Positions 19,055-28,335 of a stretch of 64,000 nucleotides of DNA are shown here, piece by piece. This DNA is from Pseudomonas lini (GTDB lineage: Bacteria > Pseudomonadota > Gammaproteobacteria > Pseudomonadales > Pseudomonadaceae). Numbering within the stretch: the first letter of the stretch is position 1; each line of letters opens with the position of its first letter. The translations under genes were made by a program, and so were the position numbers. The stretch is taken from positions 1 through 64,000 of the forward strand of contig NZ_JAUSSR010000006.1 of NCBI RefSeq assembly GCF_030812475.1, read 5' to 3'. The notes under the pieces are model-generated. The model saw only the letters and a program-made list of their open reading frames with translations, was not told where the DNA came from and did not search any database.

Positions 19055-20113
19055 ATGGCTACTCCCCTACCTCCCCGCGGTCGCGGCACCGCCACCAATC
19101 CGCACAACCGCTTCGCCCAGAACCGCTCGGTGGCCGAGGATGACGGCTGGTATCAGGAAGCGCCGCTGACCCAAGGCACCGAGGTGCGGATCGAGACGGC
19201 GAAATCCATCATCACCCGCAACAACTCGCCGGACTTGCCATTCGATCGCTCGATCAACCCCTATCGCGGGTGCGAGCACGGTTGCATTTATTGTTACGCG
19301 CGGCCCAGTCACGCCTATTGGGACCTGTCACCAGGGCTGGATTTCGAAACAAAGCTGATCGCCAAGACCAATGCTGCGGATGTGTTGGAGGAACAACTCT
19401 CCAGGCGGGGCTATCAGTGTGCGCCGATCAACCTGGGCTCCAACACCGATCCCTACCAACCCATCGAGCGCGAACACAAGATCACTCGCAGAACCCTTGA
19501 AGTACTGCTGCGTTACCGCCACCCGGTAACCATCATCACCAAAGGTTCGCTGATCCTGCGCGATCTGGACCTGCTGGCCGAGCTGGCCGAACAACGGCTG
19601 GTGGCGGTGATGATCAGCCTGACCACCCTGGACGACGAGCTCAAACGCATCCTCGAACCCCGTGCGGCGGCGCCCAAGGCCCGATTGCGAGCCATTCGGG
19701 TGATGCGTGAAGCGGGAGTTCCGGTGGGTGTGTTGTGCTCGCCGATGATTCCAATGATCAACGACAGCGAACTCGAAAGCCTGCTTGCCGAAGCCCATGG
19801 AGCCGGCGCGCAAAGTGCGGCCTACATGATGTTGCGCCTGCCCCTCGAAGTGGCGCCACTGTTCGAAGAATGGCTGGCAGCCCACTATCCTCAGCGTGCA
19901 GCTCATGTCTTGAGCCTGATCCGCCAGAGTCGTGGCGGCGAGCTCTACGACAGTCGGTTCGGCAGCCGGATGCGCGGCGAAGGTCCGTTTGCCGACCTGC
20001 TGGCGCAACGTTTTGCCAAAACCATCAAACGCCTGGGGCTCAACAGGCGGGACGGTTTCGATCTGGATTGCGCAGCCTTCTGTCCGCCAGGGCGCCAGAT
20101 GTCATTGATTTGA
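19055..20113 (+). CDS. PA0069-family radical SAM protein (SplB-like)
   Basis: A 352-residue radical S-adenosylmethionine protein. The iron-sulfur motif is CEHGCIYCYARP (CxxxCxxC) near residue 75. It is preceded by the family signature NPYRGCEHG and followed by NLGSNTDPYQPIERE. The family is related in sequence to spore photoproduct lyase-like proteins and was named from P. aeruginosa PA0069; the reaction is not known. A consensus LexA box lies just upstream, so it should be DNA-damage inducible. An AAAGGA ribosome-binding site precedes the ATG. A DNA or nucleotide repair role is inference from this regulation. Confidence 0.92.
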   Translation: MATPLPPRGRGTATNPHNRFAQNRSVAEDDGWYQEAPLTQGTEVRIETAKSIITRNNSPDLPFDRSINPYRGCEHGCIYCYARPSHAYWDLSPGLDFETKLIAKTNAADVLEEQLSRRGYQCAPINLGSNTDPYQPIEREHKITRRTLEVLLRYRHPVTIITKGSLILRDLDLLAELAEQRLVAVMISLTTLDDELKRILEPRAAAPKARLRAIRVMREAGVPVGVLCSPMIPMINDSELESLLAEAHGAGAQSAAYMMLRLPLEVAPLFEEWLAAHYPQRAAHVLSLIRQSRGGELYDSRFGSRMRGEGPFADLLAQRFAKTIKRLGLNRRDGFDLDCAAFCPPGRQMSLI

Positions 20114-20355
20114 GGACAATTGGCCTATGGTTTAATAGAAGGGACCGGCCTCACATACCTTGGTCACGTTTTTTGTGACCTGGAACACAGGTACTAGAGC
20201 GTTTCATTCAGTTTCAATTAAGTTTCGGCGGCTACCTTGTTCATCGAGTGACTGACGGGTCGAGAGCCGACCTGGATGTTTTTGAAACAGCCACTGGCTT
20301 CACATCGGATAACACGGGAAAATTCCCCGACTGACTCCGCCAAAGAGGATGAATC

Positions 20356-21087
20356 ATGAGTGACAAGGATAAACAGCCGTTGGCTGCGTCGGCTTCAGCC
20401 CAACCGGAGGCGGAAACCGCCGATGCAGCGCTGCAGCATATCGTTGACGGCTTTTTGCATTTTCATCACGAGGTTTTTCCACAGCAGGAAGAACTCTTCA
20501 AGAAACTCGCCACGGCCCAGAGCCCCAGAGCGATGTTCATCGCCTGCGCCGATTCGCGCATCGTTCCAGAGCTGATCACCCAAAGCGCCCCTGGCGATCT
20601 GTTCGTGATCCGTAACGTCGGCAATGTGGTTCCGCCGTATGGGCAAATGAATGGCGGTGTTTCCACTGCGATCGAATACGCGGTACTGGCCCTCGGCGTG
20701 CAGCACATCATTATTTGCGGACACTCCGACTGCGGGGCCATGCGTGCGGTACTCAACCCGCAAAGCCTGGAGAAGATGCCTACGGTCAAAGCCTGGTTGC
20801 GCCACGCCGAAGTGGCGAAAACCATGGTCCAGGAAAACTGTCATTGCGCTGACGAAGCCGAAAGCATGCACGTTCTCACCGAAGAGAATGTGATCGCGCA
20901 GCTGCAGCATTTGCGCACTCATCCGTCGGTGGCCTCGCGCATGGCCAACGGCCAGCTGTTTATCCATGGTTGGGTCTACAGCATCAAAACCAGCGAAATC
21001 AAGGCTTACGACGCCGATAAGGGTTGTTTCCTGCCGCTCGATGGCAGTCATCCAATTCCCGTGGCGACGCCCAAAGCGCGCTTTTAA
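20356..21087 (+). CDS. Beta-class carbonic anhydrase
   Basis: A 243-residue zinc enzyme interconverting CO2 and bicarbonate. Zinc ligands C64, H123 and C126 and the Asp-Arg dyad D66/R68 are all present (ACADSRIVPE and CGHSDCGAM). A longer-than-usual, alanine- and proline-rich N-terminal stretch of about 25 residues precedes the fold. The gene lies 83 bases upstream of a SulP-family transporter in the same direction. That pairing is seen in several proteobacteria and suggests joint handling of bicarbonate. The ATG at 20356 follows AGAGGA. Confidence 0.96.
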   Translation: MSDKDKQPLAASASAQPEAETADAALQHIVDGFLHFHHEVFPQQEELFKKLATAQSPRAMFIACADSRIVPELITQSAPGDLFVIRNVGNVVPPYGQMNGGVSTAIEYAVLALGVQHIIICGHSDCGAMRAVLNPQSLEKMPTVKAWLRHAEVAKTMVQENCHCADEAESMHVLTEENVIAQLQHLRTHPSVASRMANGQLFIHGWVYSIKTSEIKAYDADKGCFLPLDGSHPIPVATPKARF

Positions 21088-21170
21088 CTCCTCCTAAGTG
21101 TGGTTTAGCCGAGGCTGCCGATCGAGCAGCCTGGCTTTGCCATGCCTGAAAAAACTTCAGGAGAATCACC

Positions 21171-22697
21171 ATGCGTGCTGCGCAACTGAAAGCTGTTCTG
21201 CCACGGGAGCTGCTGGCTTCGGTGGTTGTGTTTCTTGTGGCTTTACCCTTGTGCATGGGTATCGCTATTGCTTCGGGGTTACCGCCCGCCAAAGGTTTGA
21301 TCACCGGAATCATCGGTGGCCTGGTGGTGGGTTGGCTCGCTGGATCACCTTTGCAAGTCAGCGGTCCGGCGGCAGGCCTGGCCGTTCTGGTGTTCGAACT
21401 GGTGCGTCAGCATGGCATCGCCATGCTCGGGCCGATCCTGCTGCTCGCAGGTTTTCTGCAACTGGTGGCAGGGCGTTTGAAACTGGGCTGCTGGTTTCGG
21501 GTAACGGCGCCAGCGGTGGTCTACGGCATGCTCGCCGGGATTGGCGTGCTGATCGTGCTGTCACAGATTCATGTGATGCTCGACGCCGTTCCCAAACCTT
21601 CCGGACTGGACAACCTGGCAGCCTTTCCGGCCGCTGTAGCCCAGGCCTTGCCGTCGTTTGGATGGCAGGCGGGGGTGCTCGGCCTGGCAACCATTGCAGT
21701 GATGTATCTGTGGGAAAAGTTCCGCCCGCACACCCTGCGCTTCGTTCCCGGCGCCTTGCTCGGCGTCGGCCTGGCAACAGTCGCCAGCCTGGTACTCGCA
21801 TTGCAGGTCAAGCGCGTTGAGGTCCCGGCCAACCTGGCAGAAGCCATCGACTGGTTGAAACCTGCGGACCTGCTCAACCTGGCGGATCCCGCGCTGCTGA
21901 TCGCAGCATTTGCAGTGGCCTTCATCGCCAGCGCCGAAACCCTGCTTTCGGCCGCTGCGGTGGACCGCATGCACAGTGGAGAACGTTCGGACTTCGATCG
22001 GGAACTGTCCGCACAGGGTGTCGGCAACATGCTCTGCGGTCTGCTCGGGGCGCTACCGATGACCGGCGTGATCGTGCGCAGTTCGGCCAACGTTCAGGCT
22101 GGCGCCACCACACGTTTTTCAACGATTTTCCATGGCCTGTGGTTGCTGGGCTTCGTACTGCTGCTTTCGAGCGTGCTGCAAAGCATCCCGGTGGCGAGCC
22201 TGGCCGGGGTTCTGGTTTATACCGGCTTCAAGCTGGTCGACCTCAAGGCGTTCCGCGGTCTCGGTCGTTATGGCCGGATGCCGATGTTCACCTACGCGGC
22301 GACCGCCTTGGCAATCATCTTCACTGATTTGCTGACCGGCGTGCTGATCGGCTTCGGCCTGACCTTGGCCAAGCTTGCCTGGAAGGCCTCACGCCTGAAA
22401 ATCAGCCTGATCGATCTGCCCCGGGACGGCGAAATGGAATTGCGATTGACCGGTGCAGCCACCTTTCTCAAGGTGCCGGCGCTGACACAAGTGCTGGGGA
22501 CCATTCCCGCGGGTGCAACGGTGCATGTGCCGCTCAATAACCTGAGCTACATCGATCACTCGTGCCTGGAGTTGCTTGAGGAATGGGGACGGGCCAATGC
22601 GGCCAAGGGCTCGAAACTGCTGATTGAGGCGCGGGGGTTGAAGCGCAGGTTGGAGGGGCGCTTGCGCACTACGTCCGGTGTAGGCTCAGCTACATAA
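21171..22697 (+). CDS. SulP-family inorganic anion transporter
   Basis: A 508-residue inner-membrane protein of the SLC26/SulP family with about ten to twelve hydrophobic segments. The N-terminal SulP signature appears as ASVVVFLVALPLCMGIAIAS and SGPAAGLAVLVFELV. The C-terminal cytosolic STAS-like domain (from about residue 425) has TFLKVPALTQVLGTIP and NNLSYIDHSCLELLEEW. Co-location with a carbonic anhydrase favours bicarbonate as substrate, but sulfate is the other family substrate and cannot be excluded. The ATG at 21171 follows AGGAG. Confidence 0.92.
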   Translation: MRAAQLKAVLPRELLASVVVFLVALPLCMGIAIASGLPPAKGLITGIIGGLVVGWLAGSPLQVSGPAAGLAVLVFELVRQHGIAMLGPILLLAGFLQLVAGRLKLGCWFRVTAPAVVYGMLAGIGVLIVLSQIHVMLDAVPKPSGLDNLAAFPAAVAQALPSFGWQAGVLGLATIAVMYLWEKFRPHTLRFVPGALLGVGLATVASLVLALQVKRVEVPANLAEAIDWLKPADLLNLADPALLIAAFAVAFIASAETLLSAAAVDRMHSGERSDFDRELSAQGVGNMLCGLLGALPMTGVIVRSSANVQAGATTRFSTIFHGLWLLGFVLLLSSVLQSIPVASLAGVLVYTGFKLVDLKAFRGLGRYGRMPMFTYAATALAIIFTDLLTGVLIGFGLTLAKLAWKASRLKISLIDLPRDGEMELRLTGAATFLKVPALTQVLGTIPAGATVHVPLNNLSYIDHSCLELLEEWGRANAAKGSKLLIEARGLKRRLEGRLRTTSGVGSAT

Positions 22698-22705
22698 ATC
22701 GCCCT

Positions 22706-22823
22706 TTGTAGGAGCAGCCGGTCGACGCTCGATTGCTCGCGATGGATTCAAGAGCGCCGCGTTTAGCCAGTAAAAAACGCGTTATCGTTAACGACCATCG
22801 CGAGCAAGCTCGCTCCTACAGGG
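22706..22823. repeat. REPIN (GTAGGAGC ... GCTCCTAC type)
   Basis: TGTAGGAGCAGCCGG at the left faces GCGAGCAAGCTCGCTCCTAC at the right. In between lies a longer GCGTTATCGTTAACGACC-type section that recurs at 45825-45987 and, in part, at 26674-26778 and 32534-32640. It fills the gap between the convergent SulP gene and the gene at 22840. Confidence 0.85.
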
Positions 22824-22839
22824 GCATGAAGATATTGCG

Positions 22840-23490
22840 TCAAGCTGCCGGTTGATCCAGCTCCAGGCCCACGCCCAGCTGGCGCGACAGGCATGGCCAG
22901 CGTTTCCATGCAGCACCGGTGTCCGGGCTGTTGAGTTTCTCTCGGTAGGCTTCCACCGACTCCAGCGCGAAACTCTCTTCGTTGAGCATCTCGTCGACGG
23001 CGTGATGCACCGCCTCATCCAGTTGGTTGGCGAATTCCTCACCGATCAAATGATGAGCAATCAGGTTGGCAACAGTCATGTCCAATGGGATCAGTGGCTG
23101 ACCAAAATGCTTGATGTACAGGTCATTGACCTCTTCGACCAGGCGGTGCGCCAGATAGGCTTCATCCAGCAGGCTGTCCAGGCCAACGTGACCGGCCATG
23201 ATCGCGGGGGGCTGAAGGAAGAACTGTTCGGCGATTTTCAGCACCGGCTTGATCTGCGATTCGATGCCCGCTTCCCTGGCGACTTCATTGGCTGCATCCA
23301 GCAGGTCCGGTACTTGCTCGATATACGCGGCCACAAAACGCGTCATCACGCCGTTGGCATCGACCTCTGGCAATTGGATGGCGGAGTGAAGGTGTGGCAG
23401 TTGGGTTTCCAGCTGACGAGTCAGCAGGCCGGTTTCGGCTTCGTGCTGTTGGGCTTTTTGGATCTGCTCGCGCAATGCGGCGGTGTTCAT
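22840..23490 (-). CDS. Conserved hypothetical protein
   Basis: A 216-residue soluble, mostly helical and acidic protein without a signal peptide or membrane segment. I do not recognise a domain. Visible features are a helical N-terminus (REQIQKAQQHEAETGLL), a central DLYIKHFGQPLIPLDMT and VANLIAHHLIGEEFANQLDE. The start at 23490 follows GGAG; the frame extends 8 codons upstream without a better site. Recalled synteny with P. aeruginosa places such a gene between the SulP/carbonic anhydrase pair and coxB. Its opposite orientation suggests an independent role. Confidence 0.75.
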   Translation of the reverse strand: MNTAALREQIQKAQQHEAETGLLTRQLETQLPHLHSAIQLPEVDANGVMTRFVAAYIEQVPDLLDAANEVAREAGIESQIKPVLKIAEQFFLQPPAIMAGHVGLDSLLDEAYLAHRLVEEVNDLYIKHFGQPLIPLDMTVANLIAHHLIGEEFANQLDEAVHHAVDEMLNEESFALESVEAYREKLNSPDTGAAWKRWPCLSRQLGVGLELDQPAA

Positions 23491-23861
23491 GAAAACTCCA
23501 GGGAACAAAGGCAATGAAATAGGGAAGACATAACTTAGCTGTCGTAGAAAAAATGCTAAGACGCATTTTTCATAAATGTTTCATCCTTGAGACATCTCAG
23601 TTATATCTAAGTGTGACCACTCGTCTGCATCCTTCTCCATTCGTACCCTGGAACGCAAGTCCCAGCTGTTTCACTCGATTTACGCCGCCACGTTGCGAGG
23701 TGGCAGTCGCTGTCTATACTCGGGTTGGAATGGAGTTAGCTGATGACGCCCGACTGCACACGCAGCAAGGCCTGGCAATTCAAGTTCGTAGTCTGAAAAA
23801 GCCGCTCCCTTGCCGCAGGTGAAAGCCGGCGGGATAAAAAGAACGATAAGGGGAACCCGCA
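23491..23861. promoter_or_regulatory. 371-base control region between the hypothetical gene and coxB
   Basis: This divergent gap must hold the coxB promoter and that of the reverse-strand gene. I see AT-rich stretches near 23520-23610 but no strong consensus box. No credible small gene is present. Immediately before coxB, GATAAGGGG serves as ribosome-binding site. Confidence 0.5.
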
Positions 23862-24989
23862 ATGATGCGACATCCACAAGTCTGGATGGGCCTCCTGTTG
23901 TGGTCGATTTTCAGTCCGGCACACGCCGCATGGACTGTGAATATGGCGCCTGGAGCGACTGATATCAGTCACGCAGTATTTGACCTGCACATGACCATTT
24001 TCTGGATTTGTGTAGTGATCGGCATCATCGTCTTCGGGGCCATGTTCTGGTCGATGATTCTCCACCGCCGCTCGACCGGGCAGGTGGCCGCAAAATTTCA
24101 TGAAAGCACCACCGTCGAAATCCTCTGGACCATCGTGCCCTTCCTGATCCTGGTGGCCATGGCGATTCCGGCGACCGCAACCCTGATCAAGATGTACGAC
24201 GCCACTGAACCGGATATCGATATCCAGGTCACGGGCTATCAGTGGAAGTGGCACTACAAATACCTGGGCCAGGACGTCGAGTTTTTCAGCAACCTGGCCA
24301 CGCCCGCCGATCAGATTCACAACAAGGAAGCCAAGGGCGAGCATTACCTGCTTGAAGTCGACAAGCCCCTGGTGCTGCCGATCGGCGCCAAGGTGCGCTT
24401 CCTCGTGACCTCTGCCGACGTCATCCACTCCTGGTGGGTACCGGCTTTCGCGGTCAAGCGCGATGCGATCCCGGGGTTCGTCAACGAAGCCTGGACCCGG
24501 ATCGAGAAGCCCGGCCTCTACCGCGGCCAGTGCGCCGAGCTGTGCGGCAAGGACCATGGTTTCATGCCGATCGTGGTCGAGGTCAAGGAAAAGGCCGATT
24601 ACGAAAAGTGGCTGGGCGAGCGCAAGGCCGAAGCCGCGCAGCTTAAAGAGCTGACCAGCAAGGAATGGACCCTCGACGAACTCAAGGAGCGCGGCGACAA
24701 GGTCTACCACACCACGTGTGTGGCCTGTCACCAGGCCGAAGGCCAGGGCCTGCCGCCGATGTTCCCGGCGCTCAAGGGCTCGAAAATCGCCACCGGACCG
24801 ATCAAGGATCACCTGAACATTGTCTTCCATGGCAAACCTGGCACGTCCATGGCTGCGTTCGGCAAGCAGCTCTCGGAAGTCGATATCGCGGCGGTCGTGA
24901 CCTATGAACGTAACGCCTGGGGCAACAACAAGGGCGACATGGTCACGCCAAAAGAAGTGCTGGAGCTGAAACAGGCGGAAAGCAAATGA
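23862..24989 (+). CDS. coxB: Cytochrome c oxidase subunit II with fused cytochrome c domain
   Basis: A 375-residue aa3-type oxidase subunit. It has a signal sequence, two membrane helices (about 45-110), then the CuA domain: H189 in HSWWVPAF and C224, C228, H232, M235 in QCAELCGKDHGFM. A C-terminal heme c domain follows with C286-V-A-C289-H290, the caa3-like layout. Electrons from cytochrome c enter here and pass to CoxA. It heads the oxidase cluster running to 32518. The aa3 oxidase of Pseudomonas is reported to be induced under starvation through RpoS. Confidence 0.97.
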   Translation: MMRHPQVWMGLLLWSIFSPAHAAWTVNMAPGATDISHAVFDLHMTIFWICVVIGIIVFGAMFWSMILHRRSTGQVAAKFHESTTVEILWTIVPFLILVAMAIPATATLIKMYDATEPDIDIQVTGYQWKWHYKYLGQDVEFFSNLATPADQIHNKEAKGEHYLLEVDKPLVLPIGAKVRFLVTSADVIHSWWVPAFAVKRDAIPGFVNEAWTRIEKPGLYRGQCAELCGKDHGFMPIVVEVKEKADYEKWLGERKAEAAQLKELTSKEWTLDELKERGDKVYHTTCVACHQAEGQGLPPMFPALKGSKIATGPIKDHLNIVFHGKPGTSMAAFGKQLSEVDIAAVVTYERNAWGNNKGDMVTPKEVLELKQAESK

Positions 24990-25071
24990 CCCGGCCTATT
25001 GCGCATTCAAGGAACCGGTCGGGGCATCGCGCCCCGGCCCGCCCAGCCCATCTGTTTGCAGGAGACAGGCC

Positions 25072-26661
25072 ATGAGCGCCGTTATCGATGACCACGGTCA
25101 TGCCACCGACCATGCCCACGGCCCCGCCAAAGGCCTGATGCGCTGGGTGCTGACCACCAACCACAAGGATATCGGCACGCTGTACCTGTGGTTTGCATTC
25201 TCCATGTTCTTGCTCGGCGGTTCGTTCGCGATGGTGATTCGCGCCGAGCTGTTCCAGCCGGGACTGCAAATCGTCCAGCCGGAATTCTTCAACCAGATGA
25301 CCACCATGCATGGTCTGGTGATGGTGTTCGGTGCGGTGATGCCGGCCTTCGTCGGCCTCGCCAACTGGATGATCCCGTTGATGATCGGCGCGCCGGACAT
25401 GGCCCTGCCGCGAATGAACAACTTCAGCTTCTGGCTGCTGCCGGCGGCCTTCATCCTGCTGGTATCGACCTTGTTCACCCCCGGTGGCGGGCCGAACTTC
25501 GGCTGGACGTTCTACGCCCCGCTGTCGACGACCTACGCCCCGGAAAGCGTGACCTTCTTCATCTTCGCCATCCACTTGATGGGGATCAGTTCGATCATGG
25601 GCGCGATCAACGTGATCGCGACCATCCTCAACCTGCGCGCCCCCGGCATGACGCTGATGAAAATGCCGCTGTTCGTCTGGACCTGGCTGATCACCGCCTT
25701 CCTGCTGATTGCAGTGATGCCGGTGCTGGCCGGATGCGTGACGATGATGCTGATGGACATCCATTTCGGCACCAGCTTCTTCAGTGCGGCCGGTGGTGGT
25801 GATCCGGTGCTGTTCCAGCACGTGTTCTGGTTCTTCGGTCACCCCGAGGTGTACATCATGATCCTGCCGGCCTTCGGTGCCGTCAGCTCGATCATTCCGG
25901 CCTTCTCGCGCAAACCGCTGTTCGGCTACACCTCGATGGTCTACGCCACTGCCAGTATTGCGTTCCTGTCGTTCATCGTCTGGGCGCACCACATGTTCGT
26001 GGTCGGCATCCCGCTGGTGGGCGAGCTGTTCTTCATGTACGCCACGCTGCTGATCGCGGTGCCTACGGGGGTCAAGGTGTTCAACTGGGCGAGCACCATG
26101 TGGCAAGGTTCGCTGACCTTCGAGACGCCTATGCTGTTCGCGGTGGCGTTTGTGATCCTGTTCTCCATCGGCGGCTTCTCCGGCCTGATGCTGGCCATCG
26201 CCCCGGCGGACTTCCAGTACCAGGACACCTACTTCGTGGTCGCGCACTTCCACTACGTACTGGTGCCAGGGGCGATCTTCGGGATCTTCGCCTCGGCCTA
26301 CTACTGGTTGCCGAAATGGACTGGCCACATGTACGACGAAACCCTCGGAAAGCTGCACTTCTGGTTATCGTTCATCGGCATGAACATGGCCTTCTTCCCG
26401 ATGCATTTCGTGGGACTGGCGGGAATGCCCCGGCGGATTCCCGACTACAACCTGCAATTCGCCGACTTCAATATGGTGTCGTCGATTGGTGCGTTCATGT
26501 TCGGTGCCACGCAGATTTTCTTCCTGTTCATTGTGATCAAGACTATTCGTGGCGGGGAGCCTGCACCGGCCAAACCGTGGGATGGGGCCGAGGGGCTGGA
26601 GTGGAGCATTCCGTCACCGGCGCCGTATCACACGTTCACCACGCCGCCGGAAGTGAAATGA
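25072..26661 (+). CDS. coxA: Cytochrome c oxidase subunit I (aa3-type)
   Basis: A 529-residue heme-copper oxidase core with twelve membrane helices. It binds heme a, heme a3 and CuB. Ligand motifs present are TMHGLVMVFG (heme a), HVFWFFGHPEVYI (CuB His and the cross-linked Tyr region with the GHPEVY proton-channel glutamate), WAHHMFVVG (CuB) and VVAHFHYVLV (heme a3/a). The start at 25072 follows GGAGACAGG. A REPIN separates it from ctaG. Confidence 0.98.
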   Translation: MSAVIDDHGHATDHAHGPAKGLMRWVLTTNHKDIGTLYLWFAFSMFLLGGSFAMVIRAELFQPGLQIVQPEFFNQMTTMHGLVMVFGAVMPAFVGLANWMIPLMIGAPDMALPRMNNFSFWLLPAAFILLVSTLFTPGGGPNFGWTFYAPLSTTYAPESVTFFIFAIHLMGISSIMGAINVIATILNLRAPGMTLMKMPLFVWTWLITAFLLIAVMPVLAGCVTMMLMDIHFGTSFFSAAGGGDPVLFQHVFWFFGHPEVYIMILPAFGAVSSIIPAFSRKPLFGYTSMVYATASIAFLSFIVWAHHMFVVGIPLVGELFFMYATLLIAVPTGVKVFNWASTMWQGSLTFETPMLFAVAFVILFSIGGFSGLMLAIAPADFQYQDTYFVVAHFHYVLVPGAIFGIFASAYYWLPKWTGHMYDETLGKLHFWLSFIGMNMAFFPMHFVGLAGMPRRIPDYNLQFADFNMVSSIGAFMFGATQIFFLFIVIKTIRGGEPAPAKPWDGAEGLEWSIPSPAPYHTFTTPPEVK

Positions 26662-26673
26662 ACACGCCCAACC

Positions 26674-26778
26674 TTGTAGGAGCAAGCTCGCTCGCGATGG
26701 TCGTCAACGATAACGCTGACAGCCTGATACCCCGCAGCGTTCTCAGGTTTTTCGCGAGCAAGCTCGCTCCTACAGGGT
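26674..26778. repeat. REPIN inside the cox operon
   Basis: TGTAGGAGCAAGCTCGCTCG faces GCGAGCAAGCTCGCTCCTAC with a GATGGTCGTCAACGATAACG linker. It lies between coxA and ctaG, where it would form a stable RNA hairpin inside a polycistronic message. Confidence 0.85.
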
Positions 26779-26799
26779 TTGGCGTAGAGGTTGGAAGCC

Positions 26800-27351
26800 A
26801 TGGCTGATTCGATTTCGATGAAAAAGCTGGTCACTCGCCTGCTGTTGGTGGTGGTGGCGATGTTTATCTTCGGCTTTGCCCTGGTGCCGATCTACGACGT
26901 GATGTGCCAGGCGTTCGGCATCAATGGCAAGACCGCCGGGCAGTACGAGGGTGAACAAACGGTCGATACCTCGCGGCAAGTGCGCGTGCAGTTCCTGTCG
27001 ACCAACTCCGCCGACATGTCCTGGAATTTCTACCCCAAGAGCGACGAGCTGACGGCCAACCCGGGGGCGGTGAACGAGATGATTTTCATCGCCCACAATC
27101 CGACCGACCGCCCGATGAGCGCCCAGGCAGTACCCAGCATCGCGCCCAGCAGCGCGGCGGCGTATTTCCACAAGACCGAATGCTTCTGCTTTACCCAGCA
27201 AGTGCTGCAGCCCGGTCAACGGATCGAGATGCCGGTACGGTTCATCGTTGATCGCGACATGCCCAAGGATGTGAAGCACCTCACGCTGTCCTACACGCTG
27301 TTCGACATCACCGCCCGACATCCACCGGTGGCTGTAAATACTGGCGGCTGA
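26800..27351 (+). CDS. ctaG: Cytochrome c oxidase assembly protein CtaG/Cox11
   Basis: A 183-residue copper chaperone that delivers CuB to subunit I. One N-terminal membrane anchor (LLLVVVAMFIFGFALVPIY) precedes a periplasmic immunoglobulin-like domain. The copper-binding motif is ECFCFTQQ, and YDVMCQAFGI follows the anchor. I chose the ATG at 26800 over the in-frame TTG three codons earlier. It belongs to the cox cluster, with coxC 25 bases downstream. Confidence 0.95.
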   Translation: MADSISMKKLVTRLLLVVVAMFIFGFALVPIYDVMCQAFGINGKTAGQYEGEQTVDTSRQVRVQFLSTNSADMSWNFYPKSDELTANPGAVNEMIFIAHNPTDRPMSAQAVPSIAPSSAAAYFHKTECFCFTQQVLQPGQRIEMPVRFIVDRDMPKDVKHLTLSYTLFDITARHPPVAVNTGG

Positions 27352-27376
27352 GCGTGCCCGATAAGGAGAACAATAA

Positions 27377-28264
27377 ATGGCAACTCATGAGCATTATTAC
27401 GTTCCGGCCCAGAGCAAATGGCCGATCATCGCCACGGTCGGCATGTTCGTCACGGTGTTCGGCCTGGCCACCTGGTTCAACGACCTGAAGGCAGCGCGGC
27501 CGGACTCCCATGGCCCCTTGATCTTTTTCGTCGGGGGCCTGTTGCTGGCTTACATGTTGTTCGGCTGGTTCGGGACAGTGATCAAGGAAAGTCGCCAAGG
27601 GTTGTACAGCGCGCAGATGGATCGCTCGTTCCGCTGGGGCATGAGCTGGTTCATCTTCTCGGAGGTGATGTTCTTCATCGCTTTCTTCGGCGCATTATTT
27701 TATGTGCGCAACGTCACAGGCCCGGCGCTGGGCGGTGAAGGTGTCAAAGGCATCGCCCACATGCTGTGGCCGGCGTTCGAATTCACCTGGCCGTTGCTGA
27801 ACAACCCTGATCCGAAACTCTTCCCGGCACCCAAGGACGTGATCAGCCCCTGGGGTCTGCCTTTACTCAATACCGTGCTGCTGGTGAGTTCCAGCGTCAC
27901 CGTGACCATCGCCCACCACGCTTTGAAAAGGGGCCATCGCGGCGCGCTTAAAGTCTGGCTGGCAATCACCGTGCTACTGGGCTGCGCGTTCCTCGGCTTC
28001 CAGGCCGAAGAATACATCCACGCCTACCATGAACTGGGCCTGACCCTGGGTTCGGGCATCTACGGCGCGACCTTCTTCATGCTCACCGGATTCCACGGTG
28101 CCCACGTGACCATCGGCACCATCATCCTGTTCGTGATGCTGATGCGGATCATGCGTGGGCACTTCGATAACGAGCATCAGTTTGGCTTCGAAGCGGCGAG
28201 TTGGTATTGGCACTTCGTGGACGTGGTATGGATCGGGCTGTTCGTTTTCGTCTATGTGCTCTGA
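27377..28264 (+). CDS. coxC: Cytochrome c oxidase subunit III
   Basis: A 295-residue membrane protein with seven hydrophobic segments. Family marks are RWGMSWFIFSEVMFFIAFF, the QAEEYIHAYHELGLTLGSGIYG stretch and FHGAHVTIGTI, with EAASWYWHFVDVVWIGLF near the C-terminus. Subunit III stabilises the oxidase and feeds its proton pathways. AAGGAGAA precedes the ATG at 27377. A short inverted repeat follows the stop and the next gene is on the other strand, so the first transcription unit may end here. Confidence 0.97.
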   Translation: MATHEHYYVPAQSKWPIIATVGMFVTVFGLATWFNDLKAARPDSHGPLIFFVGGLLLAYMLFGWFGTVIKESRQGLYSAQMDRSFRWGMSWFIFSEVMFFIAFFGALFYVRNVTGPALGGEGVKGIAHMLWPAFEFTWPLLNNPDPKLFPAPKDVISPWGLPLLNTVLLVSSSVTVTIAHHALKRGHRGALKVWLAITVLLGCAFLGFQAEEYIHAYHELGLTLGSGIYGATFFMLTGFHGAHVTIGTIILFVMLMRIMRGHFDNEHQFGFEAASWYWHFVDVVWIGLFVFVYVL

Positions 28265-28265
28265 A

Positions 28266-28333
28266 GACAGAGGCAAGCTTCAAGCGGCAAGCCTCAAGTC
28301 TGGAGCGCTTGAAGCTTGCAGCTTGTGGTTTGT
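28266..28333. repeat. Inverted/direct repeat rich in CTTGAAGCTTG / CAAGCTTCAAG
   Basis: CAAGCTTCAAGCGGCAAGCC is mirrored by GCTTGAAGCTTGCAGCTTGT. It is a different repeat family from the GTAGGAGC elements and lies between coxC and the convergent DUF2909 gene. It may act as a transcription end. Confidence 0.7.
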
Positions 28334-28335
28334 AG

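Noticed and set aside
24943..26358. Long reverse-strand open frame (about 470 codons) across coxA
   Set aside because: It is antisense to a perfectly conserved coxA. The predicted protein is a low-complexity His/Arg/Glu-rich chain, typical of a GC-rich shadow frame.
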